Positions 36,707 through 46,180 of a stretch of DNA of 64,000 nucleotides are shown here, one piece after another; position 1 is the first letter of the stretch; each line of letters begins with the position of its first letter. The stretch is taken from assembly GCA_027487485.1 (NCBI GenBank), contig JAIYDN010000021.1, positions 62,001 to 126,000 on the forward strand, written 5' to 3'. This stretch comes from Planctomycetaceae bacterium (GTDB lineage: Bacteria > Planctomycetota > Planctomycetia > Pirellulales > Pirellulaceae). Position numbers and translations under genes: made by a program. The notes under the pieces were generated by a model, which searched no databases, was not told where the DNA came from, and worked only from the letters and a program-made list of their open reading frames with translations.

Positions 36707-37594
36707 TTACTTTTTTTTTAAGCCATCCTTGTCGGAAGTGGCTGGAACGTAACTGAGGAAGCCGGTCTTGGTTTCCATCGCTAAGAGCATTTCTGGCTGT
36801 TCCTTCATGCTCGTTAAACAATCGGTTAGCAGCTTTTTCGTTACGGTGGAAAGAGAATCGCTTACGAAAGCGGAAATGAAAGGAACTTCGTCCGTTTCCC
36901 CAATGACGCGTAAGTCCCCTTTTTTGATCGACCCGCAACCTTCCAGTAAAGGAGCTGCGTAGGAGCTGATAACGGCAACCTGTTTCGCAGACTCGGGAGC
37001 TGCTAGCAGCTGCTTGGCGGCAAGCGAACAGCTAGCAGCTTCTTTTCCAAAGGTTACTTTCAATTCAAGTTCGTCCAGGGTTGCATTCGGGCTGCTGTTT
37101 TTTTCTTCGCAGTCTTCAGGCCCCAGCAACATTTCGTAGTTGTCGATATCCAAAAGAGAGGCCGCCATCGAGTTTTGCCGAACGACAAACAGGCCACGCT
37201 GGTTTGGGCTTCCCTGTTTGTCTGTTAGGCTGGCAACCGGTTCGAAGGCCTTTTGAATCTTCTTGGATTCGTGACGAATCACGGAATCTTTCCCAATCAC
37301 GAGATCGGCTTTTCCTGCTGCATCGCCATCGATCGCCACTTCTAGAGATTCGGACCATACCACCCGAAACGTTTTACCTGTCTTGCGCGCCAAGTAATCT
37401 GCTAACGCCTCGTACTTTCGCTGGGCGTATCCTTGGACGCAATCACAAGCCAAGGGGCCTGCCATCGGGTCCATCACGACAACCGTGAAATCGGCTTGAT
37501 CGGGGCCGTATGGCGGAACCGAAAACGCCCTTCTCGGAAATACAATCGAGCAGAAAACGGCTGCAATAAGGAATGGCAAACGATAGCGAGTCAT
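36707..37594 (-). CDS. PhnD/SsuA-type periplasmic substrate-binding protein
   Basis: This 295-residue exported protein has a signal peptide (YRLPFLIAAVFCSIVFPRRAFS) and the fold of phosphonate/transferrin-type binding proteins: VVVMDPMAGPLACDC, a YEALADYLARKTGKTFRVVWSESLEVAI helix-strand pair, then KADLVIGKDSVIRHESK. Six or more cysteines, including ACDC near residue 50, are unusual for PhnD and suggest metal or redox binding. It lacks any nearby permease genes, so transport is unlikely. The product ends DGLKKK-stop on an A9 run, and the PQQ propeller follows in the -1 frame. The gene lies 6 bp downstream of the Cys-pair propeller gene. Confidence 0.75.
   Translation of the reverse strand: MTRYRLPFLIAAVFCSIVFPRRAFSVPPYGPDQADFTVVVMDPMAGPLACDCVQGYAQRKYEALADYLARKTGKTFRVVWSESLEVAIDGDAAGKADLVIGKDSVIRHESKKIQKAFEPVASLTDKQGSPNQRGLFVVRQNSMAASLLDIDNYEMLLGPEDCEEKNSSPNATLDELELKVTFGKEAASCSLAAKQLLAAPESAKQVAVISSYAAPLLEGCGSIKKGDLRVIGETDEVPFISAFVSDSLSTVTKKLLTDCLTSMKEQPEMLLAMETKTGFLSYVPATSDKDGLKKK
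36711..36719 (-). other. A9 homopolymer, candidate slippage site
   Basis: The minus strand reads CTT-A9-GTAATTG. Frame 0 ends two bases later at TAA, while the frame reached by one extra A (or a -1 slip) is open through the PQQ propeller. Runs of nine A are classic sites of transcriptional slippage and also of sequencing error. Confidence 0.6.
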
Positions 37595-37600
37595 AGAAAC

Positions 37601-39355
37601 CTACTCCGAAGTCTTTTTGGTGCGATGGTAGATCAAAGGTTGGCCGGATACGGCCTCATCAGATCCAAAATGCAAAGTCATCATCGCTTTGTCGTTTTCA
37701 AACTCGATCTTTGCATTGAACGACTGGATTCCGCCTTCGAAAAATGCAATGGTTAGCACTTTGTCTGTTTGCGAGATGGCCTTCCAAGAACATTCCGAGC
37801 CATCCCCTTGAGGAGCATCCGCAGACGATTCCTCTCCGGCTATTTTGGTGAGCAAGCCAAACAGACCTTGGTTTTCGGCGCTCTCCTTCGAGCCTTCTTT
37901 GGAAGGCGTTTGGCCGCGAACCGCTTTGCCGTTTTCGTGGAAGGTCACGTGCTTCATTTGCGACGCGTAGTAATCATTGATGGAGTTGGTATCAAGCAAT
38001 CCAGCAGGGCTTTTCTTGCTATCCGCATCTTCGATTTCCCAGGAACCCAGAAGTTTCTTGCCGAGTCCTTCTCTTGCTTCGCGAGCGAGCTTTTCGTCCT
38101 CCGTCTCACCTTCTAACTTGTCTATGGGGACAAGAACCGAAATGCAAGATCGATCTTGATTGAACATGAAGTAGCGATCGCTGACCGTGTCGTGGGCGAT
38201 TGCCACATGTTTGCATCCACCACCGATAGGAGCGGTACCGACAAAGCCAAGGAATTCGCCTTTAGAGCTAAAACGCTTGATATGTCCGATACTGGATTCC
38301 GCCGTTAAGACATCTCCATTCTCGCAGCAGCGAACATTCATTGGGTTGCAACAGGATCCAAATCCTTCGGGTTTGTTCGTGGCTCGTTCCCCGAAGTGAC
38401 TCACGGCTTTACCATCGCGATCATAGACGGCCACTTGAAAGCTGCCGTTCTCGGCGATCACCAAATTCTCACCGTCGCTTTGGATGTCATACTGCCCACA
38501 GCATCCACTACCTCGTTTGATAACAATGGTGGGCTCTTCGAGATCGAAGTTCATTCGCCAAACGTCGTATCCGAACCCTTTGGACGTAGGAAGCGAGACA
38601 AAGAGATCTTGCTTACTTACTGCCACTCCGGTAGATCGCATTAGTTGTGTGAGGCTTGATTCGTCAACGGCGCTCTGAGCCGATTCGACTTGGGTCAGCA
38701 TCTGTTCGAATTGATCGAGCTGTTGCTTTAGAATTTTAAGTCTTCGGTTTCGGCGCTTTTCTTGTGCCTCAGTTTCCTCTTCAGGTGCTTCTTCCATTTT
38801 CGCGATTTGCTTTTCGACTTGGCTCACTTGCAGTTGCATGCTTTCGCGCATCTGCTTCGATTGTTCTTCCGCGGCCTTGCGCATCTCCTCTAGAGCTTCT
38901 TCTTTGTTTCCTACGTTCGGTGCGTCGATAGATTTGATGACACTGCCATCGGTGCCTAGCTTCGCAATCGTGCCGCTGCCTGCGACAAAGGCAGTGCTAC
39001 CGTCTTGAGAGAAGCCAATCGCTTGCGGTGCAAATGCAAGATCGATGGAACGCAGAAATTGGCCTTCGACAGAGTAGACAAGAATCTTCCCTGCAGGTTT
39101 AGCCGACGGCTGATTGGACACTGCTGAACAACATAACCATAGCTCCCGCTGAGGGCTCATTGAGAAGGTCTTGAAGGGAAGCTTCTTGCTGTCTAGCTTT
39201 GGATAAATCGAGAGAGCCGCCTTATGAGTTGGCTCCGGGTTAGCAGCCTGCGTATCATTCATCATGGCTTGGAAAGCAAAGCATGCGAGCAAGCAGGCTG
39301 TCCAGCGATTGGTTGAACGAGAGAATGGGCCTTGCGGGGTAAAATTCCAAAACAT
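37601..39355 (-). CDS. Secreted Cys-pair beta-propeller protein with coiled-coil insert
   Basis: The product has 584 residues from ATG 39355, with a hydrophobic export segment (WTACLLACFAFQAMMNDTQA). NHL/YncE-like blades surround a highly charged coiled coil (about residues 140-225, KEEALEEMRKAAEEQSKQM onward). Vicinal cysteines recur in the propeller: GSGCCGQYD, FGSCCNPMNVRCCENGD, GGGCKHVAI, DRSCIS. This pattern suggests metal or heme-like cofactor binding or disulfides, but I do not know the cofactor. The tail is a separate beta domain. It is first in a tight unit with the PhnD-like gene (6 bp) and PQQ propeller. An upstream start at 39436 is less likely. Confidence 0.7.
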   Translation of the reverse strand: MFWNFTPQGPFSRSTNRWTACLLACFAFQAMMNDTQAANPEPTHKAALSIYPKLDSKKLPFKTFSMSPQRELWLCCSAVSNQPSAKPAGKILVYSVEGQFLRSIDLAFAPQAIGFSQDGSTAFVAGSGTIAKLGTDGSVIKSIDAPNVGNKEEALEEMRKAAEEQSKQMRESMQLQVSQVEKQIAKMEEAPEEETEAQEKRRNRRLKILKQQLDQFEQMLTQVESAQSAVDESSLTQLMRSTGVAVSKQDLFVSLPTSKGFGYDVWRMNFDLEEPTIVIKRGSGCCGQYDIQSDGENLVIAENGSFQVAVYDRDGKAVSHFGERATNKPEGFGSCCNPMNVRCCENGDVLTAESSIGHIKRFSSKGEFLGFVGTAPIGGGCKHVAIAHDTVSDRYFMFNQDRSCISVLVPIDKLEGETEDEKLAREAREGLGKKLLGSWEIEDADSKKSPAGLLDTNSINDYYASQMKHVTFHENGKAVRGQTPSKEGSKESAENQGLFGLLTKIAGEESSADAPQGDGSECSWKAISQTDKVLTIAFFEGGIQSFNAKIEFENDKAMMTLHFGSDEAVSGQPLIYHRTKKTSE

Positions 39356-39601
39356 GGACGAACTCCTATTGGAAATGCGATCTAGAAGAAGCAACTGTCT
39401 ATGCGTCAGACTAAAGGTATCCAACCGAATAATCAAGTTCGACCACGAATTCGAACTGAAAAAGACCCGTTTCTTACAATTCGCGAGAATAAAAGTCTAA
39501 GTCGGGGAGATTCTCTTTTCGTCGTGTTTCTCTAGCGCTACAATGAAAGTTCGCTATATTTTCGATGCTTTTACTTAGGCCTGAATGAGGATTTTCAACC
39601 C

Positions 39602-40705
39602 ATGGTTCTATCGCAACGTTTCTTCGCTCGTAGAGCGATTCTGAATTGCAGTTGGCTTTGCATGCTATTGCTGTTGAGCCAAGTCAAGTTATCAGCGGGA
39701 GAAACATACACCTCTCCCGAGGATGCTGGCGCTTTGTTCAAGGTCCAAGGAGAGTACTTAGGAGTCATTGAAGCTTGGGGCGGGAATTGGGGAGCACAGG
39801 TAATCGCGACAAGTGACAAAACCCTAGAAGTTCATTTGCTGGAAGGTGGACTTCCAGGTGAAGGGTTCGAGAAAAGGGAACCGACTCGCATGTTGATTGC
39901 GTCCTTGGATGCAACAACGGAAAAAGCAACTGCCAAGGATGACACTGTTACTATAACCCTCAAGCCGGATACCCTTGGTGTTTTTCTTTTGGATGGAAAG
40001 TTGTTGGGTACGTTAACCAAAGTGATTCGCGAAAGCTCAACCCTGGGCGCAAAGTGCCCTGAGGGTGCAAAAGTTCTCTTCGCGGAAAACGAAGTCAATA
40101 CTTTTGCCGATGGAAAGATCGTAGAGGGAGGGCTGCTTTCCGTCGGTTGTTCCAGTTCCGAATTAGTTTCGGATCATACGCTTCATATCGAATTTCGAAC
40201 GCCATTCCAACCCTCCGATTCGGGACAAGGTCGCGGGAACAGTGGCGTTTATGTTCAGGGAAGATACGAAGTGCAGGTGTTAGATTCTTTTGGTTTGCGA
40301 GGGGAAAACAATGAGTGCGGCGGGATCTACACCATCGCAACCCCTAAGGTGAACATGTGCTACCCGCCATTATCTTGGCAAACGTACGATATCGTTTTTC
40401 AAGCGGCGAAATACACTCCCGCTGGCCAAAAAATGACCAACGCCCGTATCACCGTTCGACACAACGGTATCCTCATCCACGATGACGTCGAATTGCCTAA
40501 GGGGACTCCAGGAAAAGACCCTGAATCTGAAAAGCCGGGGGCACTATATCTTCAAGATCACGGCAACCCAGTTGCATTCAGAAACATCTGGGTCATCGCC
40601 AATCCAGGCTCGTCCAGCCCATCGAAGTCTACTCCAAACGTTAACGGGACGACACCTCGTCCAAGACCCAGCATTTCGGCGGCATCTGAGGCGAAAATTG
40701 ACTAG
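39602..40705 (+). CDS. DUF1080 (3-keto-disaccharide hydrolase-like) secreted protein
   Basis: This 367-residue protein has a signal peptide (ILNCSWLCMLLLLSQVKLSAG). An N-terminal beta domain of about 170 residues is followed by the concanavalin-like DUF1080 domain: FRTPFQPSDSGQGRGNSGVYVQGRYEVQVLDSFG, ECGGIYTIATPKVNMCYPPLSWQTYDIVF, and GALYLQDHGNPVAFRNIWV. Members of this family include hydrolases of 3-keto-glycosides and are very numerous in planctomycetes. The tail is a Pro/Ser-rich segment. It stands alone between two opposite-strand units. A TACAAT at 39539-39544 could be its -10 box. Confidence 0.85.
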   Translation: MVLSQRFFARRAILNCSWLCMLLLLSQVKLSAGETYTSPEDAGALFKVQGEYLGVIEAWGGNWGAQVIATSDKTLEVHLLEGGLPGEGFEKREPTRMLIASLDATTEKATAKDDTVTITLKPDTLGVFLLDGKLLGTLTKVIRESSTLGAKCPEGAKVLFAENEVNTFADGKIVEGGLLSVGCSSSELVSDHTLHIEFRTPFQPSDSGQGRGNSGVYVQGRYEVQVLDSFGLRGENNECGGIYTIATPKVNMCYPPLSWQTYDIVFQAAKYTPAGQKMTNARITVRHNGILIHDDVELPKGTPGKDPESEKPGALYLQDHGNPVAFRNIWVIANPGSSSPSKSTPNVNGTTPRPRPSISAASEAKID

Positions 40706-40730
40706 CGATCATCAGTGACAACCGTAACAA

Positions 40731-40754
40731 CAACCGGAGGATTCATTCCGGTTG
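40731..40754. terminator. Hairpin between convergent DUF1080 and amidohydrolase genes
   Basis: An 8-bp perfect stem (CAACCGGA / TCCGGTTG) with an 8-base loop lies between the stops at 40705 and 40761. No T-run follows in either direction. Confidence 0.45.
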
Positions 40755-40760
40755 CTATGC

Positions 40761-41705
40761 TCAACGAGATACGGACTCTTGATCTGCTCCATTGAGATAT
40801 AGTTGCCAATAATCGAAGGCTGCATCCGCAAGTTGATCAGCAATCTTTTCTCGAGCCGCTTTGCTTCGATACTCGGCTCCCAGCTCCAGCTGATACGCAT
40901 CCAGGCCGATCGCGTTATGGCTTCCATAGGTCTTTACGATATAGCCTCCAGTGAAACCCGACTGTTCCTTATCGTCAAACGGGTCAGGATCCACTTTCCA
41001 GCCCTTCTGCTTCAAGAGTCCGAACAGGCTATTCTCGCCAACAATCGCTTGCTCTCCGAATCGTCCTTTTAGAGCATCGACCGTCTTGCCATTGCTGGTT
41101 CCGCGAAAAACCGTATCGCGTTTGCTTCCTTGGCCATGAAGGTCAAGCAACAAGCCATGTCGAAAGTCGTTGACGATTCGAGTCGTAAAGGTCTGCATCG
41201 AATGATGGTAACGATCGTAAACTGGTTTTGCGTCCGGATCCTCGTAAGCGATCTCGGGGGGGCGATTCGGGTCAAGGTGCTTTCGGTGGGTAGCTGCGAT
41301 GACGGCATACGGACGTTTCCCGAACTTTCGTTCTATGGCGCCGACGACCGCTTCTGCCAACTCCTGAGTCCCGCCATCACGCCCTGTGAAGAAACCCGAA
41401 GGTCCCGTCTTTAATCCCTTCCCCTCTCGTGGCGGTACCCCATCAATCGGCAACGTGCCCCCGTGCGGTGCTGAGATCAAGATGGGGATTTCACCCTGAT
41501 GAACAACCACCAACTCAGTAAGTTCGGGGCTCGTCGGCTTGGCTTCAGGAATTGGGACTGGAACCGTTAATGGTTCTTGCGCAGTGGCCGTAAAGGGAGC
41601 GATCACCAGCAAGCTCCATACGGCAAATGCCTCTTTTGCAACGAGCTTCAAAACAGAATGCATTCGGGGAATCGATTCGTTAAACTTGGGAGCAAGAACA
41701 AGCAT
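40761..41705 (-). CDS. N-formylglutamate amidohydrolase-like secreted protein
   Basis: This 314-residue protein has an export signal (AVWSLLVIAPFTATAQE) and the zinc-hydrolase blocks of the FGase family: ILISAPHGG (His ligand), LLLDLHGQG (Asp/His), and a closing AYQLELGAEYR with Glu. Family members hydrolyse N-formylglutamate or related amides, and some act on peptidoglycan; the exported form here makes histidine catabolism unlikely. Its ATG shares one base with the stop of the cytochrome gene (TAATG), so it is translated by coupling with that gene. Substrate unknown. Confidence 0.8.
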   Translation of the reverse strand: MLVLAPKFNESIPRMHSVLKLVAKEAFAVWSLLVIAPFTATAQEPLTVPVPIPEAKPTSPELTELVVVHQGEIPILISAPHGGTLPIDGVPPREGKGLKTGPSGFFTGRDGGTQELAEAVVGAIERKFGKRPYAVIAATHRKHLDPNRPPEIAYEDPDAKPVYDRYHHSMQTFTTRIVNDFRHGLLLDLHGQGSKRDTVFRGTSNGKTVDALKGRFGEQAIVGENSLFGLLKQKGWKVDPDPFDDKEQSGFTGGYIVKTYGSHNAIGLDAYQLELGAEYRSKAAREKIADQLADAAFDYWQLYLNGADQESVSR

Positions 41706-44700
41706 TAAGGTTGTTTCGTGTCGTGCAAGAACTGGGGAGTACCAGAGATTTTTGCATTCTCTTTCGAGCTTGGGGGGCTCTCTAAAGTAAGCAAAGCAAA
41801 CAGGTCTGCAAGTTCTTGGCTGCTCAGTTGATTTTCAATTCCCTCAGGCATCAACGACTTCTTGTCTTGCTTGAACTCGTCGATCTCATCCGCTGGGATG
41901 GTTTCCAGTTTGTTACCTTGCACTTTGATGATCGTGCGTTTGTCGTCGCGTTCTACGAGCAGTCCAGTCACGACGGTTCCATCCACGGTTCGTAAGGTAA
42001 CGCTCTTGTAGGCGTCCCCGATGACCAAGCTTGGGTTAAAAACGCTGACCAACAGCTGCTCATACGAACCACGGCCATTAGCGGTGATGTTAGGTCCGAC
42101 TTCGTTGCCACGATTGTGCATGACATGGCACTGACCGCAAATCCGATCATAGACAACCCAGCCCTTCTCTGCGTTTCCTCTTGCATCCCATCGCAGTTTG
42201 TTAGCAATAGAATCGATAACGGCTTCGCGTTCTTGAGTCCCTTCTAAGTTGACATTACCCCAGACTTTGGCGACCGCATCACGAACCGCAGCATTGGAAT
42301 CCGCTGCCAGTAGACGCACTCGGTTTGGGCTAAGCAATTCCTTGCGGACATTCCCTTGGACCAATTGCTCCAGCAAAGCTCGTGCAGAATCCGCCCGTTG
42401 GCACATACGTTCGGCAATGGCTGCTTGCATGTCGCTTTTCAGGCTCGGCAACGCGGCTACCAATTGCTGGACATCGCTGGGAGTCGCTCTTGCTATACCA
42501 AGATCCAGCGACATGTCTCGAAAGCCGGGGTCGCAAGGCTTGCCGTCCTTCAATACCTGAAGTGTTTGTAAAAGTGCTTCGGAAGCGATCGAGGGCTTCA
42601 TTTGAACAACGGCTTGAAGCATTTGCTTTCGAAGGCCAGCGTCGAGCGATTGGTCGAGAGCCCACGTTCGCGCTGTCTCGATGGCATCTGGTTCACCGCA
42701 GAGCAGTCGAATCGCAAGCATGGACTTTTGCCAACTGGATTGTTTATCGGCTGTTAGTTTTTGGTCTTTGGCTGGGTTGGATGATTCTTTGGAGCTGGCT
42801 GACAACCATTTCGTGAGCCAGGGTCGTACCGCGTCCGCCTTGATCTCGCCGGACCGCGTTTTCACCAGAAGAGTTTCGATGACCGCCGATGCGAGATCTT
42901 GGTTGGATCGGCTCAGTCCGCTCGCTAAACGCAGAACCGAGTTGACTGCCCGACTGCTGGGCTCGTCGTTCATGTCCGATCGAACATCCGCCATAAGCCG
43001 GGAGGCAAACCGAGGAGCCATGTCACGCAACAGATCATGATCCCCTTTTTGCCCGTCCAGAATCGCATCCAAAACCAGAGTCTGCTGTTCTACCAAATCC
43101 GGGAGCATGTTTTTCCAAACAACTCGAGGCAAGATCGGGTCAGGTTGGCTGCTGCGCAAGATCGCGATTTGCTTTTGGACATTCTCCAAAGATGCCGATT
43201 GCCCTTGAGCTAATTTGGGTGCGGCGATCGAAACTTGAAGCCGAACTCGAGGATCCGTGTCCTGTGCGAGTTTTACAACTCGATCCAAGCTCGCCGGGTC
43301 TCTTTCGTTCTGGTTGCCCGCAATCCGAATTCCCCAAGCTCGCAGTTCTGGCATCGAGTGGTCCATCAGCTTATTGAGCAGTTTGGCACTTAGCTTTCCC
43401 GAACCCGACAAGGACCAAAGCGCGTGCATCCGATGCTTGGCCGTAGCGTCCGAACCCAACACCACCGATTCCAATTGCGACACGACATCGCTGTCGGTCG
43501 TCATGATTTTGCGTTCTTGAAGTTTGAGCTGAGCGCGTTGCCGATTAAAAATGTTGTCGTCGGCCAAAAGAGCAGCAAGTTCCAGGTTGGTGAGCTTCTC
43601 GAAATCACTCACCTTGGGCTTGGGGCGACGATCATGAACGATGCGGTACAAACGCCCGTGACCTCGGTCAACTCCATTAGGGTCCGCGTTGGCATCTTGA
43701 TAGCAATGGTAACGGTCATACCAATCCAGGACATACATACAACCATCTGGGCCAACCTTCTGAGCTACGGGCATGAACCAAACATCGTTGGCAGTCAAAA
43801 AATCATCTTCGCCAAAGCCCTTGTAGGTAGCTCCGAATCTTTCGACTCGGTCGCAATTCAGACACCCGCCGTGGATGTTTCCCATATAGAGCTTGTCGCG
43901 AAAAGCTTTGGGGTAAGCCGCGGAATCAAAGTACTCAATGCCACAGTATGCGGCCATCTGATGTTGATGCTTGACGATCGAATCGGCATGCCAAGTATGA
44001 GCCGGGTAAGGGCCACCTTGACGTTGGTAGTAGGCCGACTCGGTCAAGTGCCATAAGTGATCGATCACACACGCGCTGATAAACGCAGAGCCCTCATGGT
44101 CGAAAGCAATACCCCAAGGGTTGCTGGTCCCTTCGCAAAAGAGGCTGAATTTGCGAGTGACCGGATCGATGCGAAACATGGCACAGGTAAAATCGAAGGT
44201 CTTGCCATCTTGTTGGATCACCGATCGATTGAAAACGCCATTCAATCCGTACAGGCAGCCATCAGGGCCCCATGTCAACGCGTTGGGCAGTTCGTGAGTG
44301 TCGTCGCGGCCAAAACCTGTCACCACAACTGTCGACTTGTCGGCAACATCGTCGCCATTCGTATCCTCCAGGAACAAAAGATCAGGTGCGTTGGCCACCC
44401 AGACGCCGCCATGTCCCACCGCGATTCCTGACGGGATATTGAGCCCTTCAGCAAAGATCTTGACCGTCTCGGCTAGCCCATCTCCATCTTTGTCTTCCAG
44501 TATCTTGATTCGATCTCGACCGGGACCAGCTTCGCGACGCGGATACTCGAAACTTTCCGTCACGTAAATTCGGCCGCGATCATCAAAGGCCATTGCGACG
44601 GGATTCAGAATCGATGGTTCCGATGCCACTAGCTCTACATGAAACCCGCTGGGCAGCGTCATCTTGGCTATCGCTTGTTCCGGACTAAGGGCTGGTCCTG

Positions 44701-44812
44701 GTGGTGCGGACTGTCGACGAGGAATAAAGCCATCGTCGGCGATGACCGAATTGCAGAACGGTAGGGAAGCCAACGCCAAAAGTAGGAGAGGTTTTTGGAC
44801 AAAACGTTGCAC
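41705..44812 (-). CDS. PVC-type heme-binding membrane-bound dehydrogenase protein with HEAT repeats and cytochrome c
   Basis: This 1035-residue exported protein (signal LLLLALASLPFCNSVIADD) has three parts. A beta-propeller dehydrogenase-like domain covers about residues 40-410 (LPSGFHVELVASEP, AMAFDDRGRIYVTE, NPWGIAFDHEGSAF, VGPDGCMYVLDWYDRYHC). HEAT-like helical repeats run from about 410 to 890, and a C-terminal cytochrome c domain has heme motif CGQCH and the axial partner region (SLMPEGIENQLSSQELADLFALL). This architecture is almost a planctomycete trademark; it presumably oxidises sugars or alcohols and passes electrons to heme. Partner redox genes are not adjacent. It leads a two-gene unit with the amidohydrolase. 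Confidence 0.9.
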   Translation of the reverse strand: MQRFVQKPLLLLALASLPFCNSVIADDGFIPRRQSAPPGPALSPEQAIAKMTLPSGFHVELVASEPSILNPVAMAFDDRGRIYVTESFEYPRREAGPGRDRIKILEDKDGDGLAETVKIFAEGLNIPSGIAVGHGGVWVANAPDLLFLEDTNGDDVADKSTVVVTGFGRDDTHELPNALTWGPDGCLYGLNGVFNRSVIQQDGKTFDFTCAMFRIDPVTRKFSLFCEGTSNPWGIAFDHEGSAFISACVIDHLWHLTESAYYQRQGGPYPAHTWHADSIVKHQHQMAAYCGIEYFDSAAYPKAFRDKLYMGNIHGGCLNCDRVERFGATYKGFGEDDFLTANDVWFMPVAQKVGPDGCMYVLDWYDRYHCYQDANADPNGVDRGHGRLYRIVHDRRPKPKVSDFEKLTNLELAALLADDNIFNRQRAQLKLQERKIMTTDSDVVSQLESVVLGSDATAKHRMHALWSLSGSGKLSAKLLNKLMDHSMPELRAWGIRIAGNQNERDPASLDRVVKLAQDTDPRVRLQVSIAAPKLAQGQSASLENVQKQIAILRSSQPDPILPRVVWKNMLPDLVEQQTLVLDAILDGQKGDHDLLRDMAPRFASRLMADVRSDMNDEPSSRAVNSVLRLASGLSRSNQDLASAVIETLLVKTRSGEIKADAVRPWLTKWLSASSKESSNPAKDQKLTADKQSSWQKSMLAIRLLCGEPDAIETARTWALDQSLDAGLRKQMLQAVVQMKPSIASEALLQTLQVLKDGKPCDPGFRDMSLDLGIARATPSDVQQLVAALPSLKSDMQAAIAERMCQRADSARALLEQLVQGNVRKELLSPNRVRLLAADSNAAVRDAVAKVWGNVNLEGTQEREAVIDSIANKLRWDARGNAEKGWVVYDRICGQCHVMHNRGNEVGPNITANGRGSYEQLLVSVFNPSLVIGDAYKSVTLRTVDGTVVTGLLVERDDKRTIIKVQGNKLETIPADEIDEFKQDKKSLMPEGIENQLSSQELADLFALLTLESPPSSKENAKISGTPQFLHDTKQP

Positions 44813-44994
44813 TTTAGAATCTTTCGTGGAGGGAGGAGTCTAAGGACGAATCAAGCCGAATCGAAACAGGCCCAATGGAAACATACACTATCAAAACAGG
44901 CTGGGTGGGGACTTGTCGCTTTCGCCAAGTCTGCACAATTGTAGCTGCAAACCTCGGCGGCTTAACCCACCCTTACCAATATTGGACCCAGACG

Positions 44995-45507
44995 ATGACC
45001 TCCGAATCCACTCTGAAACACCGTCGCGATGCGGCACGATCGATTTGTGTTTCCATTTTAACCGTCAGCGATACTCGCACTTTGGACGATGATTTGGGTG
45101 GAAAGCTGATCAAAGATATGCTTTTGGCTGCTGGGCATCTCGTTCATCTTCGCGAGATCGTGGCTGATGAAACCGATCAAATACGATCCGCTGCAGCGCG
45201 TCTTTTGGCCTCCCCGGAATGCGAAGCAGTATTGGTGACGGGTGGAACAGGTTTGGCTGCGCGTGATTGTACCCCAGAGGCGGTTGAATCTCTCTACGAT
45301 GCGGTGATCCCAGGGTATGGTGAGCTGTTTCGCATGCTGTCGTTTAGCGAGATCGGATCTGCATCCATGCTGAGCCGAGCAAGCGGCGGGCGCGTTGGTA
45401 AAAAGGTCATCTTAACCATGCCCGGTTCGCCTGCCGGCGTTCGATTGGCGATGGAACGACTCATCGTGCCGGAGCTAGCTCACTTGGTTCATCATGCGGG
45501 CAAATAG
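44995..45507 (+). CDS. Molybdenum cofactor biosynthesis protein MogA/MoaB family
   Basis: The product is 170 residues from ATG 44995. The fold blocks are CVSILTVSDTRTLDDD, AVLVTGGTGLAARDCTPEAVE, ELFRMLSFSEIGSASMLSRASGG and LTMPGSPAGVR, which bind molybdopterin in MogA/MoaB. It adenylates molybdopterin before molybdenum insertion; which of the two subfamilies cannot be decided here. The frame extends upstream to 44875, but those codons fall in the spacer shared with the divergent cytochrome gene and lack family sequence. No other moa genes are visible in the window. An outer-membrane lipoprotein gene follows after about 80 bp. Confidence 0.85.
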   Translation: MTSESTLKHRRDAARSICVSILTVSDTRTLDDDLGGKLIKDMLLAAGHLVHLREIVADETDQIRSAAARLLASPECEAVLVTGGTGLAARDCTPEAVESLYDAVIPGYGELFRMLSFSEIGSASMLSRASGGRVGKKVILTMPGSPAGVRLAMERLIVPELAHLVHHAGK

Positions 45508-45586
45508 ACCCATGAGATGATCTGCAATTGGTATATTGAATTGTCGAGATTCTTTATTCCTTCCATCGTTTCAGGTCAAAAATACT

Positions 45587-46159
45587 ATGAGTCATCTTAT
45601 CGAAGGTCCACCTAAAGCCCTTTTCAAATGGGCAATGTGTATGGGGTTGGTTGTTGGCGCTACTGTGTTCCTAGGTTGCAATAGTGAGCAGCTGAACAAG
45701 ATGGTAGAAGATGTGAAGAGCAGCACCGAAGTGGTGAAACAAGAAGTGCAAAAAATAGCACCTGTGGGTTCCATCAAGCTATCGATCGGCGGTCCGATTG
45801 AAACTTCTGCGGCCTCATGTAGCTTGATGCTTATGGGCGATGGTCGAGAAAATGTTTTGCAGATTCGATCGAGCGCATCCAATTCGGAATCCTATCCATC
45901 GGTCTTGTTTCAAGGCTTAACGACCGCAACGACTTGGAATGCTCTGGCTGGGGAAAAGGTTTCGGGGCAATTATTTGTTCAAACCAACGGCGACAATGGT
46001 CTTTGGCAAAACGAGCCGGACGGGAAGTGCAGCATTCGGATTCTGTCGATCCAGGAAACAGAATTGATCGGTGACTTGGAGCAGACGAGCATGGTAAATG
46101 CTGAAGGCAAATCGGTTGTGGCGTCGGGGTCCTTTCGCGCTGTCAACGAAAATCCATAA
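45587..46159 (+). CDS. Hypothetical lipoprotein
   Basis: The product is 190 residues from ATG 45587. The N-terminus is a lipoprotein signal (WAMCMGLVVGATVFLGC-NSEQ), with the acylated Cys at residue 31. A short helix follows (VEDVKSSTEVVKQEVQKIAP), then a beta-rich domain of about 130 residues. No family recognised. It is followed after 21 bp by a larger exported protein on the same strand, so the two may act together at the cell surface. An in-frame start at 45536 would precede the signal with an implausible segment. Confidence 0.65.
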   Translation: MSHLIEGPPKALFKWAMCMGLVVGATVFLGCNSEQLNKMVEDVKSSTEVVKQEVQKIAPVGSIKLSIGGPIETSAASCSLMLMGDGRENVLQIRSSASNSESYPSVLFQGLTTATTWNALAGEKVSGQLFVQTNGDNGLWQNEPDGKCSIRILSIQETELIGDLEQTSMVNAEGKSVVASGSFRAVNENP

Positions 46160-46180
46160 TCCTTTTCGAAAGTTGCTGCC

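Noticed and set aside
36690-36938. N-terminal extension of the PQQ propeller ORF
   Set aside because: These codons overlap the PhnD-like gene in another frame and look like shadow sequence (Arg/His-rich).
43424-44056. Plus-strand ORF of 210 codons opposite the cytochrome gene
   Set aside because: Antisense to a strongly supported dehydrogenase domain; no domain of its own.
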